DNA of 47,401 nt from positions 1-47,401 of the forward strand of contig CAMNEA010000015.1 in the NCBI GenBank assembly GCA_946536145.1, written 5' to 3'. The DNA is from an uncultured Butyrivibrio sp. (GTDB lineage: Bacteria; Bacillota; Clostridia; Lachnospirales; Lachnospiraceae). Below the pieces are notes generated by a model, which saw only the letters and a list, made by a program, of their open reading frames with translations, was not told the DNA's origin and made no database searches. The stretch's first letter is position 1. Each line of letters begins with the position of its first letter. The position numbers and the translations under genes are program-made. Positions 24,760-33,499 of the stretch are shown here, in pieces.

Positions 24760-25821
24760 TTAAAGTATGAATGCCATTACAGCGTATGATATCGCTGCAG
24801 CAATAGCTGCAACAGGCAGGAAATACTTCATGGCCTGAGACTTGCTGAATGGGAGATTACCTATAAACTTCCCGGTCTGACCGTTCATGGCAAAGAGATA
24901 GCCCTTGTCATTCCAGGTAGTATTGAGCATATAAATAGGATAAAGTACGTATTTCACAGATTCTTTGGCTGTGGTACAGGACTCGGAGACGGGATTAAAG
25001 GTATTGTAACCCTTAATGGTACTGTGGAAGTCCGCAATGGCAGAAGCTTTCATCCTCTGAACAGCCCTGTCGTGATTCTGCTCTGCGCTGACATTGTATT
25101 TGTTGGCGAGAAATCCTGCCAGGTATCCCATATTGAAGGGAACCATTGCCCCGGTGTCAAAAGGCTCCAGGGATTCCATTAGATCATCGGGCATCTCTTT
25201 GGAACCGTCGACAGGAATGTTTTCAAACTTTTCTGTGCCGCCTCTGCGAACCCTGAAGTGGCTGGTCTCCGTATAGTTGTAGTCGGAATCGTGCCAGGTT
25301 CTTATCTTGGTGGCATTAAACTCGCCTGAATAATTCTCTGTTCCGTCATACAACCAGAAAGGCACATATACACCCTTGAGCTCATCTATGTGGTTCTGGT
25401 CATAAAAGACTTTGGGAACCAGTTTTTTGGATTTAACATAACCCGAATAAGCCTTCATTGCATCCTCCCTTGTCTTGGTGAAAGGGATTATGTAATCAGG
25501 CTTGAACTGGCCGATAAATATTTCGCTTACAACAATATTGTTGCTGCAAAAAGGACACTTCATGGAGCCAAGCGACTCTGTGGCGAGAATCTCTCCCCCG
25601 CAGGAACCGCAGCTGTAGATGTACATGGGTTCATTGGAGGCATTTGAAGAATCTGTGTTATAGTTTTCGGCAGATTCTCCGGCAGAGTTTGAATTGTGAT
25701 TGGCTACATAGTCCTTTACATCAAATTCGGAGTCGCAGAAAGGGCATTTTAGCTTCTGCGTCTTGGGATTAAATTCCATTGCCCCGCCACAGGCGGGGCA
25801 TTCATATTCGTGTAAGGCCAT
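24760..25821 (-). CDS. ydjG: Zinc-ribbon membrane-anchored protein, YdjG-like
   Basis: A 353-aa protein with two N-terminal zinc ribbons: ECPACGG...LKCPFC (Cys 8, 11, 26, 29) and SCGSCGG...MKCPFC about 45 residues later. A central domain follows (DYIIPFTKTREDAMKAY, GVYVPFWLYDG, FNMGYLAGFLANKYNV), often labelled as PriA/primosomal-like zinc ribbon in annotations but unrelated to helicase activity. A single C-terminal membrane span (YFLPVAAIAAAISYAVMAFI) anchors it. In Bacillus the YdjG, YdjH and YdjI products act together; the order here is ydjI-ydjG-ydjH. AGAGGA precedes the ATG. Confidence 0.83.
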   Translation of the reverse strand: MALHEYECPACGGAMEFNPKTQKLKCPFCDSEFDVKDYVANHNSNSAGESAENYNTDSSNASNEPMYIYSCGSCGGEILATESLGSMKCPFCSNNIVVSEIFIGQFKPDYIIPFTKTREDAMKAYSGYVKSKKLVPKVFYDQNHIDELKGVYVPFWLYDGTENYSGEFNATKIRTWHDSDYNYTETSHFRVRRGGTEKFENIPVDGSKEMPDDLMESLEPFDTGAMVPFNMGYLAGFLANKYNVSAEQNHDRAVQRMKASAIADFHSTIKGYNTFNPVSESCTTAKESVKYVLYPIYMLNTTWNDKGYLFAMNGQTGKFIGNLPFSKSQAMKYFLPVAAIAAAISYAVMAFIL

Positions 25822-25847
25822 AATATCCTCTAAAGATGTCAGACTTA

Positions 25848-27047
25848 TCAGTTAGGTCTCGGTGATCCGCAGTTTGTGCAGAAGTTGCCGGTGTTCACAT
25901 TGCCGCAACTGCATGTCCAGCCTGCTGCAGGTCTCTGACTGCCGCAGTTAGGGCAGAAGTTACCCGTATTGACATTGCCGCACTGGCACTTCCATGATCC
26001 GGCCGGCGCCATCTGAGGTGCTGCCTGAGGCTGCGGCTGGGCCTGTGCCTGCTGCTGGGCACCCATGGCAAAGAGCTGCTGAGCGTTCATGCCGCCTGCC
26101 TGCTGAGCCATGTTCATTCCGGCAAATGCCATCATGGGACCTGCTGCGGTATTCTTGGCTGCGTCCTGCATAGCCTGAGCCTGTGCGCTGGCAAGAGTTG
26201 CTGCTGCCATGTTGGGATTCTTGAGAGCTCCTGCTCTCTGAAGCTCCTTGATGGTCTTCTCGTCCTCTTCGGAGGCGTTTACTGAGCTGACACCAAAGGT
26301 ACTGATCTTAATTCCGTAGGTCTGTGTCCACTTCTTGGAAAGAACTTCGTTAAGCGCGTCAGCGATGTCATCTGTGTGGCCAGGAAGAGAGCTGTAGCGG
26401 ATGCCCATATCTGAAATCTTGGCAAATGCCGGCTGAAGAGCTGTGAGAAGTTCGCTCTTAAGCTGTGAATCAATTCTGTCTCTTGTGAAGTCGCCGGATA
26501 CATTGCCGACAATATTCTTGTAGAAGAGCACGGGATCTACGATGCGGTAGCTGTACTCTCCATGGCAGCGGATATCGATATCCATGTCGAGACCGACATT
26601 GGTGTCAACAACGCGGAAAGGAACAGGATTGACTGTGCCGTACTTGTTGCCCATGATCTCCTTGGTGTTGATGAAATAGACTCTCTGATCCTTGGGAACT
26701 ACGCCGCCAAAGCCGAATCTCTTGCCGAACTGCTTGAAGGAATTGACGATGTTCTCTCCCAGATCCCCATAGAAAATTGATGGCTCGGTTGAGGTATCAT
26801 ATACGAATTCGCCGGGCTCGGCGCAGATCTCGGTAATCTGTCCCTGATCCACCAGGATCATGCACTGACCTTCGTTCACAGACACGATTGAGCCGTTGGA
26901 AATGATATTTTCATTCCCCTTACCCTGTTTTTTCTTTGCTTTTGTTAGAAGCACGTCTGAAGTAAGTGATTCGCAGTAAAAATAGTCTCTCCACTGATCA
27001 GAGAGAACGCTGCCACCTGCTGTAAGTGCTGCTGAAATAAGCCCCAT
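25848..27047 (-). CDS. ydjI: SPFH-domain protein with C-terminal zinc ribbons, YdjI-like
   Basis: A 399-aa SPFH/band-7 (virion-core-like) protein. The SPFH body spans about 30-270 (SIVSVNEGQCMILVDQGQI, VYFINTKEIMGNKYGT, RCHGEYSYRIVDPVLFY). A low-complexity Ala/Gln/Met stretch (about 290-345) follows, then two near-identical double-CxxC ribbons (WKCQCGNVNTGNFCPNCGS and WTCSCGNVNTGNFCTNCGS), an internal duplication. In the Bacillus system YdjI recruits PspA-like protein to membranes; no PspA gene is present here. First gene of the operon; AAAGGAG precedes the ATG. Confidence 0.88.
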   Translation of the reverse strand: MGLISAALTAGGSVLSDQWRDYFYCESLTSDVLLTKAKKKQGKGNENIISNGSIVSVNEGQCMILVDQGQITEICAEPGEFVYDTSTEPSIFYGDLGENIVNSFKQFGKRFGFGGVVPKDQRVYFINTKEIMGNKYGTVNPVPFRVVDTNVGLDMDIDIRCHGEYSYRIVDPVLFYKNIVGNVSGDFTRDRIDSQLKSELLTALQPAFAKISDMGIRYSSLPGHTDDIADALNEVLSKKWTQTYGIKISTFGVSSVNASEEDEKTIKELQRAGALKNPNMAAATLASAQAQAMQDAAKNTAAGPMMAFAGMNMAQQAGGMNAQQLFAMGAQQQAQAQPQPQAAPQMAPAGSWKCQCGNVNTGNFCPNCGSQRPAAGWTCSCGNVNTGNFCTNCGSPRPN

Positions 27048-27143
27048 AACTATCTCCTTTCATACAACAAAACATTTATCGATACTATTTATTTTCGCAT
27101 ACTTAAGGCAAAAATTCAAAGTTTTTATGATAAACTGAGTTGT

Positions 27144-28715
27144 ATGAAAAAAGATATTACTGTGACAGTAAAAGATGGAGAAAAAACGATCTGTATAAAG
27201 GCGGCAGAGGGTGAGTTTCTTAAGGAGATTCTGCGAAGGAGCGGCATTTACTTTGAGCTGCCCTGCGGCGGGATGGCGCGCTGCGGCAGATGCAGGATAT
27301 ACTTTACCGGCGAAGCTCCGGATCCGACTTCTTTTGATGAGAGATTTCTTTCCGAAAAAGAGCTCAGAGACGGGGCGAGACTTCTGTGCAGATGCATTGT
27401 GCGAAGCGACTGTAAGATCATGCTGACGCGGAGTCTTTGTGACATGGACATGGTAATAACAAAGAGCTCAGGTAAAGAACATAGAGAGGGAAACTTTACG
27501 AAATATGCTGTTGCCGTTGACATAGGCACCACTACGATAGCTTCTTCGCTTATCGGGATTATCGAAAACGGATCAGATCACTCTTTTGACGTGATATCAG
27601 GTATTGGTGCTGTCAACAGCCAGAGGAAATATGGCGCAGATGTCATATCAAGAATTTCTGCCGCTGCCGACCCGGCAGTAAGGGATGATCTGCACCACCT
27701 CATGATATCAGACGTAGAGTCCCTGATAGGTAAACTTAAGGAAAGAGCAGGGGGCGCGGATATAAGTCTTGCAGTTGTCACGGGCAATACGACCATGCTG
27801 CATTTTTTTACCGGCAAAGACACCGCGGGACTTGGAACTTATCCGTATACCCCGGTCTTTACTGAGTGCAAAGAGCAGGATCCGGATGCGCTGTTTTCCC
27901 GTAAACTGTGCGAAAGACTGATCGTAATGCCGGGAATATCTGCCTTTGTGGGAGCGGATATCGTATCGGGGCTGTACAGCATTGATATTGCCCGCGAGGA
28001 GAAAAAGTTACTGTTTGCGGATCTGGGAACGAACGGAGAGCTTGCGTTCTGGGATGGGGAGCACCTCAGAGTTACAAGCACGGCTGCGGGTCCTGTGTTC
28101 GAGGCAGGAAACATCTCATGCGGAATGGCATCTGTCCCGGGGGCTATTGCCCACGTTGCGATCGATGACCGGGACAGAGCCGTAATTACAACAATAGGAG
28201 GAGCAGATCCAAGAGGTCTGTGCGGAAGCGGCGTTCTGGAGACCGCATCTGAACTTGTAAGAAGAGGCATTGCAGATAGTACCGGTCTGTTTCGAGATGA
28301 GTTTTTTGAACGGGGGTTTCCTCTTGATGACGGGGGCAGGATATATTTTACCCAGCAGGATATGCGGCAGGTTCAGCTTGCGAAGGCGGCAGTGGCTGCC
28401 GGAATAGATGCGCTGCTTGACCGCGATATGCCGGACAGTGTTTTTATATCGGGCGGACTTGGCAGCAATATGGAAATTTTCAAGGTTAAAAATGTGCGGA
28501 TGTTTCCGGAAAGCTTTAATGATAAAATTACTTTGGCAGGCAATACAGCACTTGCCGGGGCGGAAAAGTTTGCGGCTATGTGTCTCTTCGGAAATGAAGA
28601 AGAAGCAAAAAGAAGCCTTGATGCAATAAGAAAAAACGCGAAGGTGATCGAACTTGCCGACCTGGATGCATTTGATGAGGGCTATATTGCAGCGATGAAT
28701 TTCAGGGAAAGATAA
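27144..28715 (+). CDS. Corrinoid-protein reductive activase (RACE, ASKHA + 2Fe-2S)
   Basis: A 523-aa protein of the RACo/RamA-like family (COG3894). An N-terminal plant-type [2Fe-2S] ferredoxin domain has Cys41, 47, 50 and 82 (PCGGMARCGRC...LLCRC). A linker leads to an ASKHA ATPase domain (AVDIGTTTIASSLIG, VVTGNTTMLHFFTG, LFADLGTNGELAFWDG, SGGLGSNMEIF). Such enzymes use ATP to reduce inactive Co(II) corrinoid to Co(I) in methyltransferases or the corrinoid Fe-S protein. No corrinoid protein is encoded in this window. The ribosome site is weak. Divergent from the ydjI operon; it overlaps the cupin gene region downstream. Confidence 0.88.
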   Translation: MKKDITVTVKDGEKTICIKAAEGEFLKEILRRSGIYFELPCGGMARCGRCRIYFTGEAPDPTSFDERFLSEKELRDGARLLCRCIVRSDCKIMLTRSLCDMDMVITKSSGKEHREGNFTKYAVAVDIGTTTIASSLIGIIENGSDHSFDVISGIGAVNSQRKYGADVISRISAAADPAVRDDLHHLMISDVESLIGKLKERAGGADISLAVVTGNTTMLHFFTGKDTAGLGTYPYTPVFTECKEQDPDALFSRKLCERLIVMPGISAFVGADIVSGLYSIDIAREEKKLLFADLGTNGELAFWDGEHLRVTSTAAGPVFEAGNISCGMASVPGAIAHVAIDDRDRAVITTIGGADPRGLCGSGVLETASELVRRGIADSTGLFRDEFFERGFPLDDGGRIYFTQQDMRQVQLAKAAVAAGIDALLDRDMPDSVFISGGLGSNMEIFKVKNVRMFPESFNDKITLAGNTALAGAEKFAAMCLFGNEEEAKRSLDAIRKNAKVIELADLDAFDEGYIAAMNFRER

Positions 28716-28729
28716 TGGAGGATAAGAAA

Positions 28730-29062
28730 ATGATTGATGAGAGATGGGTGTTTCATAAGGATGTTAAGGCTGAGGATCAGGGCAACGGAGTAGTAAGGCG
28801 CGTGCTGGCTTACAGCAAGGATCTGATGTGTGTTGAGAATACATTTGAGAAGGGCGCCGTGGGAGCGCTGCATCACCATCCCCACACACAGATAACCTAT
28901 ATTGTCAGCGGCAAGTTCGAATTTGAAATAGACGGTGTTAAGAAGGTTGTTGAAGCCGGTGACACCATGCTCAAGATGAATGATGTGGTACACGGCTGCG
29001 TTTGTCTTGAGGCAGGCATACTTCTTGACATCTTCAATCCCATGAGAGAGGACTTTGTATGA
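28730..29062 (+). CDS. Small cupin-domain protein
   Basis: A 110-aa single-domain cupin. Motif 1 is ALHHHPHTQITYIVSGKFEFEID with the metal-binding His cluster; motif 2 includes AGDTMLKMNDVVHGC. It probably binds a divalent metal; the substrate is not inferable. The chosen ATG lies 8 nt after GGAGG; an ATG 15 nt earlier overlaps the stop of the activase gene by one base and is the alternative. Co-transcribed with the activase and the small Cys-rich protein. Confidence 0.85.
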   Translation: MIDERWVFHKDVKAEDQGNGVVRRVLAYSKDLMCVENTFEKGAVGALHHHPHTQITYIVSGKFEFEIDGVKKVVEAGDTMLKMNDVVHGCVCLEAGILLDIFNPMREDFV

Positions 29063-29229
29063 TATGTGACACCTGTGCCAACTATGTGTACGATGATGAC
29101 TGGGAGTGCTACACCTGCATGGTCAATATGGATGAGGACGACTACTACAGGGCGATGAGCTCCGGGATGAAAGAATGTCCCTACTACCAGGACAATGACG
29201 AATACAAGGTTGTCAGACATCAGATGTAG
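29059..29229 (+). CDS. Small Cys/Asp/Tyr-rich protein (DUF6472-like)
   Basis: A 56-aa acidic protein: MICDTCANYVYDDDWEC, then YTCMVNMDEDDYY, KECPYYQDNDEYKVVRHQM. Five cysteines (CDTC, ECYTC, ECPYY) suggest a zinc or Fe-S site. It resembles a small conserved Lachnospiraceae family I know as DUF6472. The start overlaps the cupin stop (ATGA), a clear translational coupling. Function unknown. Confidence 0.75.
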   Translation: MICDTCANYVYDDDWECYTCMVNMDEDDYYRAMSSGMKECPYYQDNDEYKVVRHQM

Positions 29230-29321
29230 ATTTATTCATATTTTTTTCCGCAGGGTATCAAGCTTTTTATAAAGAAATCCGATATAAGAATATATGAACG
29301 ATCAGGGCATATTATGTATTT

Positions 29322-29435
29322 ATGAGGATGAGGTTTAAGGAAATAAAAAGCAGGGATGCTGACGGGCTTTTTGCCCGTGAAAAGGAGGGAACCATGGGTA
29401 ATATTTCTGAAATAGCTGCAACCCAAAATGCATGA
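29322..29435 (+). other. Possible small ORF ahead of the LytTR regulator
   Basis: This is in the 236-nt gap after the DUF6472-like gene. A 37-codon frame contains an internal ATG at 29394 preceded by AAAAGGAGGGAACC, an excellent ribosome site, giving a 13-aa peptide MGNISEIAATQNA. A short hairpin ACGGGC-TTTTT-GCCCGT (about 29361-29378) lies just before that ribosome site and may control it. It could be a leader peptide for the regulator operon or chance. Confidence 0.35.
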
Positions 29436-29465
29436 CAGACCATAGACTTCAAGGGATAAGACTTT

Positions 29466-30167
29466 ATGTACAGGATTGCAATATGTGATGATGAGAAAAG
29501 CTCTGCTGCAGAGGCGGCAGGGCTTTTAGAAAAATATGCAAATAAGCACGGGAACATGGAATATGAAGCAGAGCAGTTCTACACATCGCTGGATCTGCTT
29601 GAAGCGCTTGAGAACAGATCTTTTGACATATTTCTCCTCGATATTTACATAGACAGGATAAACGGCATTGAACTGGCAAAGAGCATAAAAGCCGTAAATG
29701 AAAATGCCGGAATAATTTTCATGACCTCTTCAAATGCCTTTTACAAGGATGCTTTCAGAGTGCAGGCAGTGCACTATCTGGAGAAACCGATTCTTGAAGA
29801 GGATTTTTTTGATGCAATGGACAGGGTGTGCAAAACAAATGAGGAAGTGCACTATATCTCCTTCAAGGACAGAGGTGAAGTTCACCGCGTTGCGGTTGAT
29901 GACATTATGTATATAGAGTCGGAGGATCACTACAAGAGGATCGTGGTCCTTGAAAGCAGCTTCCTTATAAGAAGCACAATGCAGGCGCTTCTGGACGAAT
30001 TTGATTATCCCTACTTCTACGTGCTTGGTGTAAAGTGCGTCATAAATCTAAAGAGGGTTCTCAAGATCACAAAGGACAGCATCTTAATGGAAGATGGAAA
30101 GAGCTTTTCGGTTCCGAGGGGAACGTACAGGAATCTGAGCGAACTTGTTTTAAAATACAGTTTCTGA
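29466..30167 (+). CDS. LytTR-family response regulator
   Basis: A 233-aa regulator. The receiver domain (1-120) has acidic pocket ICDDE, phosphoacceptor Asp59 (FLLDIYI), Thr/Ser at MTSS, and Lys in LEKP. The LytTR DNA-binding domain (about 130-233) shows VHYISFKDRGEVHRVAVDDIMYIESEDHYKRIVV and FYVLGVKCVINLKRVLKI. LytTR regulators bind direct repeats upstream of target genes. It is followed at 15 nt by a hybrid histidine kinase, the presumed partner. That pairing is unusual, because LytTR regulators mostly pair with HATPase_5-type kinases. Confidence 0.9.
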   Translation: MYRIAICDDEKSSAAEAAGLLEKYANKHGNMEYEAEQFYTSLDLLEALENRSFDIFLLDIYIDRINGIELAKSIKAVNENAGIIFMTSSNAFYKDAFRVQAVHYLEKPILEEDFFDAMDRVCKTNEEVHYISFKDRGEVHRVAVDDIMYIESEDHYKRIVVLESSFLIRSTMQALLDEFDYPYFYVLGVKCVINLKRVLKITKDSILMEDGKSFSVPRGTYRNLSELVLKYSF

Positions 30168-30182
30168 TCATGAGGGTTTTCT

Positions 30183-33179
30183 ATGGAGACTAACAAGCAG
30201 ATCACTGATAATGCGAAAAAGAAGACTGTAAGGATAATATGGATGATAGTCCGCACACTGGTCTGGTTGGGGCTTACAAGACTGTGTATCCATGCAGCTC
30301 TTCACGGAGAGAGATTTTCTTTTGATGCCTGGGACTATATGAAGATTACCTTTTTTATATTCCCATACCTTCTTCTTGGGGGGCTATATGGATATGTACT
30401 GGCCTATGCCTCTTTTGTTATGACATTTCTGACGGCGCTTTTTATGGGAATGGGGACGCCGTATGATATGTCAATTTATCTCGTGGCTACGACCTGCTTT
30501 GCACTGTTCGCCCAGTATTTCTTTTTCGGGACATGGAAAAAGACACTTATCGCCGCAGCCGGTACGCTTTTATGCACTTCTGTCATTGAGTTTGCATGTC
30601 TTACGGTTCTTGCGAGCGACGCTTATAATTTTTCTATGCTGCAAAATCTTGGAATGTATGTCTCAAGAGATGCTTTTGTCATATTTGTAATGGCATTCTT
30701 CTTATTTTTTTTCTTTAACAAAACTCCTGACATAATAAAGCTTATCTTTCCGATAGGAACAGGGTATACAAAAGCATTTCAGGAGAATGAACTGATCCAC
30801 AGAAAGCTGAGGAAGACCCGGGTCAGTGCTAAGATCACAGGGATCATTATCGGAATTGAACTGATCCTTGGGTTATTTGTAGCAGTCTTTGTGATAGCTC
30901 TTTTCCCCGACATGAAGCACATGATGGCCAAAAATATTGCAGGGAACAACAGACCGGAGCAGGTGCAGACAAAAGATGGCGAAGAAGAGTTTGATGAAGA
31001 GGCACTTGCCGGAAAGATCCAGGAACTTGAATATGTAATGGACAACACAGCCATTGCCTATGATATAAAAATGGTTCTCCTTATGCTCTGTATCGGAGTT
31101 CCGCTCGGAGGATTTGCCAACTTCTACACCAAGATGACGATCGGGGGACCTCTGGGTGATCTGTCTGATTTTATGTATGAATTTGCCAATGCAGACGATG
31201 ACAAAAAGAAGGGCTACGGAGAAAGCGTAGACAGCCTCAGGGTGAGAACCAGGGACGAGATAGGCGTCGTATATGAGTCGGCACGGACCATGGTACACTC
31301 GATCGAGGAATACATCGGGAGAATGGAGGAGGAACAGAAGCTTCAGACAGAGCTTGAAGTTGCCAAAAAGGCCAGTGAAGCCAAGAGCAGCTTCCTTTCC
31401 AATATGTCCCATGAGATAAGGACGCCCATAAATGCGGTCCTTGGCATGAATGAGATGATCATAAGAGAGAGCACCGATCCGAAGATAGAAGAGTATGCCC
31501 AGAATGTCAAGAATGCCGGTAATTCGCTGCTGGGAATTGTAAATGACATACTTGATTTCTCCAAGATCGAGGCGGGCAAGATGGACATCATTACAGCGGA
31601 GTATCACTTAAGCTCAGTTGTAAACGACCTTGTGAACATGGTCTCATCCAAGGCCAGGGACAAGGGACTTGAGCTGGAAGTCAACGTTGACAGAAAAATC
31701 CCGGGAAGGCTCATTGGTGATGAGATAAGGATCAAGCAGTGCGTGACGAACGTGCTGTCAAATGCGGTAAAGTATACCGAGACCGGCAAGGTCACCATGG
31801 ATGTGTCTTACAGGAAAGATGAGGGTGATTATATTTACCTTGGATTCCGGGTTAAGGACACCGGGATCGGGATAAAGCAGGAGGACCTTCAGAAGCTCTT
31901 TTCACCCTTTGAGAGGATCGAGGAGATAAGGAACAGGTCGATCGAGGGGACGGGTCTTGGCATGAGTATTGTCAAGAAGCTCCTTGCCCTTATGGATACA
32001 AAGCTTGAAGTTAAAAGCGTTTATGGTGAGGGCTCAGACTTTTTCTTTGAGGTGAGGCAGCAGGTGGCCGACTGGGAAGAGATCGGCGATTTCAAGGAAA
32101 AGTACAGGGAGTACCTAAACAGCCTTAAGAAGTACCATGAGAGCTTCAGGGCACCTGATGCGGAGATTCTTGTGGTAGACGATACGGCGATCAACCTTAG
32201 CGTTGTAAAGGGGCTTCTTAAGAGTACACAGATAAAAGTTGACACTGCTGACAGTGGAAGACAGACTCTTGAAAAGGTGACAAAAAAGAAATACGATGCG
32301 ATCTTTATTGACCACAGGATGCCGGATATGGACGGTCTGCAGACGCTTGCGGCGATGAAGAGTCTTGACGGAAATCTAAACGAGGGGGTTCCGTGCATCG
32401 CCCTTACTGCAAATGCCGGTGCGGGTGCAAGGGATGAATACATTGCAGCCGGTTTTGATGACTATCTGTCAAAGCCGGTGGATGGGCAGAAACTTGAAGA
32501 ACTTCTGATGGCCTGCCTTCCTGAGGATAAGATCAATAAGTCCATTGAACCTTCAGATGATGAAATTGATAAGGACAAGGATGCCGCTCATGAAAATGAA
32601 GAATATGGAGATTTTCTTGACACACTTGAGGGGATTGACCTTGATGAGGCAATAAAAAACTGCGGAAGCAGGGAAGTCTTAAGAGACGTGGTAAGAGAAT
32701 TTCTGACGACAATAGATAATAAGGCAGATGACATTGAGAAATTTGCGGCTGAGAGAGACTACGTCAATTATACGATAGCAGTGCATGCTCTTAAGAGTTC
32801 GGCCCGCATTGTTGGGGCAATGGAGCTTTCAAAGGATGCTGCATATCTTGAAAAGTGCGGCGAAGCTGAGGATGAGAGCACGATAAGGGAAAAGACACCA
32901 CCGCTACTTGCACTGCTTAGAAGCTATAAGGACAAATTAAGAAATGCTGCCGAAAAGGAAGATGATGATGCCGGTCGTCCGGAGATACCGGGCGATGAGC
33001 TTGACAGCGCTTTTTCAGATATGAAGGAGCTCTTAAGTGCCTTTGATTACGACTCGGCGAAAGGTATTCTTGACATGCTCTCATCCTACAGGATACCGGA
33101 AAGTCATAAAGAGAAATATAATAAGGTAAAAGAGATGATGGCGAAGGTTGACAGAGAGGGACTTTTGGAAATTTTGTGA
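30183..33179 (+). CDS. Hybrid sensor histidine kinase (TM-HAMP-like-HisKA-HATPase-REC-HPt)
   Basis: A 998-aa membrane kinase. About six N-terminal spans (20-185) and two more flanking an acidic extracytoplasmic stretch (around 225-310) precede a HAMP-like/coiled segment. HisKA has NMSHEIRTPINAVLGMNEMI (His410). The ATPase shows VLSNAVKYTETGKV, VKDTGIGI and GTGLGMSIVKKL. The receiver domain has phosphoacceptor Asp710 (IFIDHRMPDMDG). An HPt domain contains HALKSSARIVGA (His868). A further 65-residue helical C-terminal extension follows. It can run a complete phosphorelay ending on the LytTR regulator or another receiver. Confidence 0.92.
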   Translation: METNKQITDNAKKKTVRIIWMIVRTLVWLGLTRLCIHAALHGERFSFDAWDYMKITFFIFPYLLLGGLYGYVLAYASFVMTFLTALFMGMGTPYDMSIYLVATTCFALFAQYFFFGTWKKTLIAAAGTLLCTSVIEFACLTVLASDAYNFSMLQNLGMYVSRDAFVIFVMAFFLFFFFNKTPDIIKLIFPIGTGYTKAFQENELIHRKLRKTRVSAKITGIIIGIELILGLFVAVFVIALFPDMKHMMAKNIAGNNRPEQVQTKDGEEEFDEEALAGKIQELEYVMDNTAIAYDIKMVLLMLCIGVPLGGFANFYTKMTIGGPLGDLSDFMYEFANADDDKKKGYGESVDSLRVRTRDEIGVVYESARTMVHSIEEYIGRMEEEQKLQTELEVAKKASEAKSSFLSNMSHEIRTPINAVLGMNEMIIRESTDPKIEEYAQNVKNAGNSLLGIVNDILDFSKIEAGKMDIITAEYHLSSVVNDLVNMVSSKARDKGLELEVNVDRKIPGRLIGDEIRIKQCVTNVLSNAVKYTETGKVTMDVSYRKDEGDYIYLGFRVKDTGIGIKQEDLQKLFSPFERIEEIRNRSIEGTGLGMSIVKKLLALMDTKLEVKSVYGEGSDFFFEVRQQVADWEEIGDFKEKYREYLNSLKKYHESFRAPDAEILVVDDTAINLSVVKGLLKSTQIKVDTADSGRQTLEKVTKKKYDAIFIDHRMPDMDGLQTLAAMKSLDGNLNEGVPCIALTANAGAGARDEYIAAGFDDYLSKPVDGQKLEELLMACLPEDKINKSIEPSDDEIDKDKDAAHENEEYGDFLDTLEGIDLDEAIKNCGSREVLRDVVREFLTTIDNKADDIEKFAAERDYVNYTIAVHALKSSARIVGAMELSKDAAYLEKCGEAEDESTIREKTPPLLALLRSYKDKLRNAAEKEDDDAGRPEIPGDELDSAFSDMKELLSAFDYDSAKGILDMLSSYRIPESHKEKYNKVKEMMAKVDREGLLEIL

Positions 33180-33246
33180 CATTTACCCGCATCAATCGTA
33201 TAAATAAACAGGAAACTTTGATTACTAATGGAAAAGGAGATATGTT

Positions 33247-33459
33247 ATGACAGATGATATAAAGAATGTACTTGCGGAAGAAGAGCTCGAGAAGGTAAGT
33301 GGCGGAGTCATCGAATCTGCGAAAGAAAGAGGAACGAACAGCCAGGACAAGAGCAATGCCTACGAGAAACACGAATGCAGCACCTGCAAAAAAATAACTG
33401 TTTTTAAGATGTATTCAGGCGTACGCGGGGTATGTACCGAGTGCAATAACCCGCTTTAA
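33247..33459 (+). CDS. Double-glycine leader peptide with zinc-ribbon-like core
   Basis: A 70-aa peptide. The N-terminus MTDDIKNVLAEEELEKVSGG is a typical GG-leader (E-L-x-x-V-S-G-G) of class II bacteriocins, pheromones and Nif11-type RiPP precursors, cut by C39-peptidase ABC exporters. The core (about 50 aa) has HECSTCKKI and VCTECNN, a CxxC...CxxC knuckle. AAAAGGAG precedes the ATG. It sits 67 nt after the hybrid kinase gene and before the trp T-box promoter. No exporter or modification enzyme is encoded in the window. The leader pattern is clear; secretion and function are inferred. An intracellular zinc-ribbon protein is the alternative. Confidence 0.75.
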   Translation: MTDDIKNVLAEEELEKVSGGVIESAKERGTNSQDKSNAYEKHECSTCKKITVFKMYSGVRGVCTECNNPL

Positions 33460-33466
33460 AAAAGTG

Positions 33467-33493
33467 TTGACATATTGCCGGGGGCAGTATAAT
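33467..33493 (+). promoter_or_regulatory. Promoter of the trp operon
   Basis: Consensus TTGACA and consensus TATAAT, separated by 15 nt (short of the usual 17), directly upstream of the T-box leader. Confidence 0.75.
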
Positions 33494-33499
33494 ATTTTA

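Noticed and set aside
25850-25990. Direct repeat of about 70 nt
   Set aside because: It encodes the duplicated zinc ribbons of the SPFH protein, so it is a protein-level duplication rather than a mobile or regulatory repeat.
27048-27143. Cobalamin riboswitch ahead of the corrinoid activase
   Set aside because: The gap is only 96 nt and lacks the conserved B12-box sequence.
30873-31607. A 244-codon minus-strand frame inside the hybrid kinase gene
   Set aside because: It is antisense to transmembrane and HisKA coding sequence with intact motifs; no RBS or domain.
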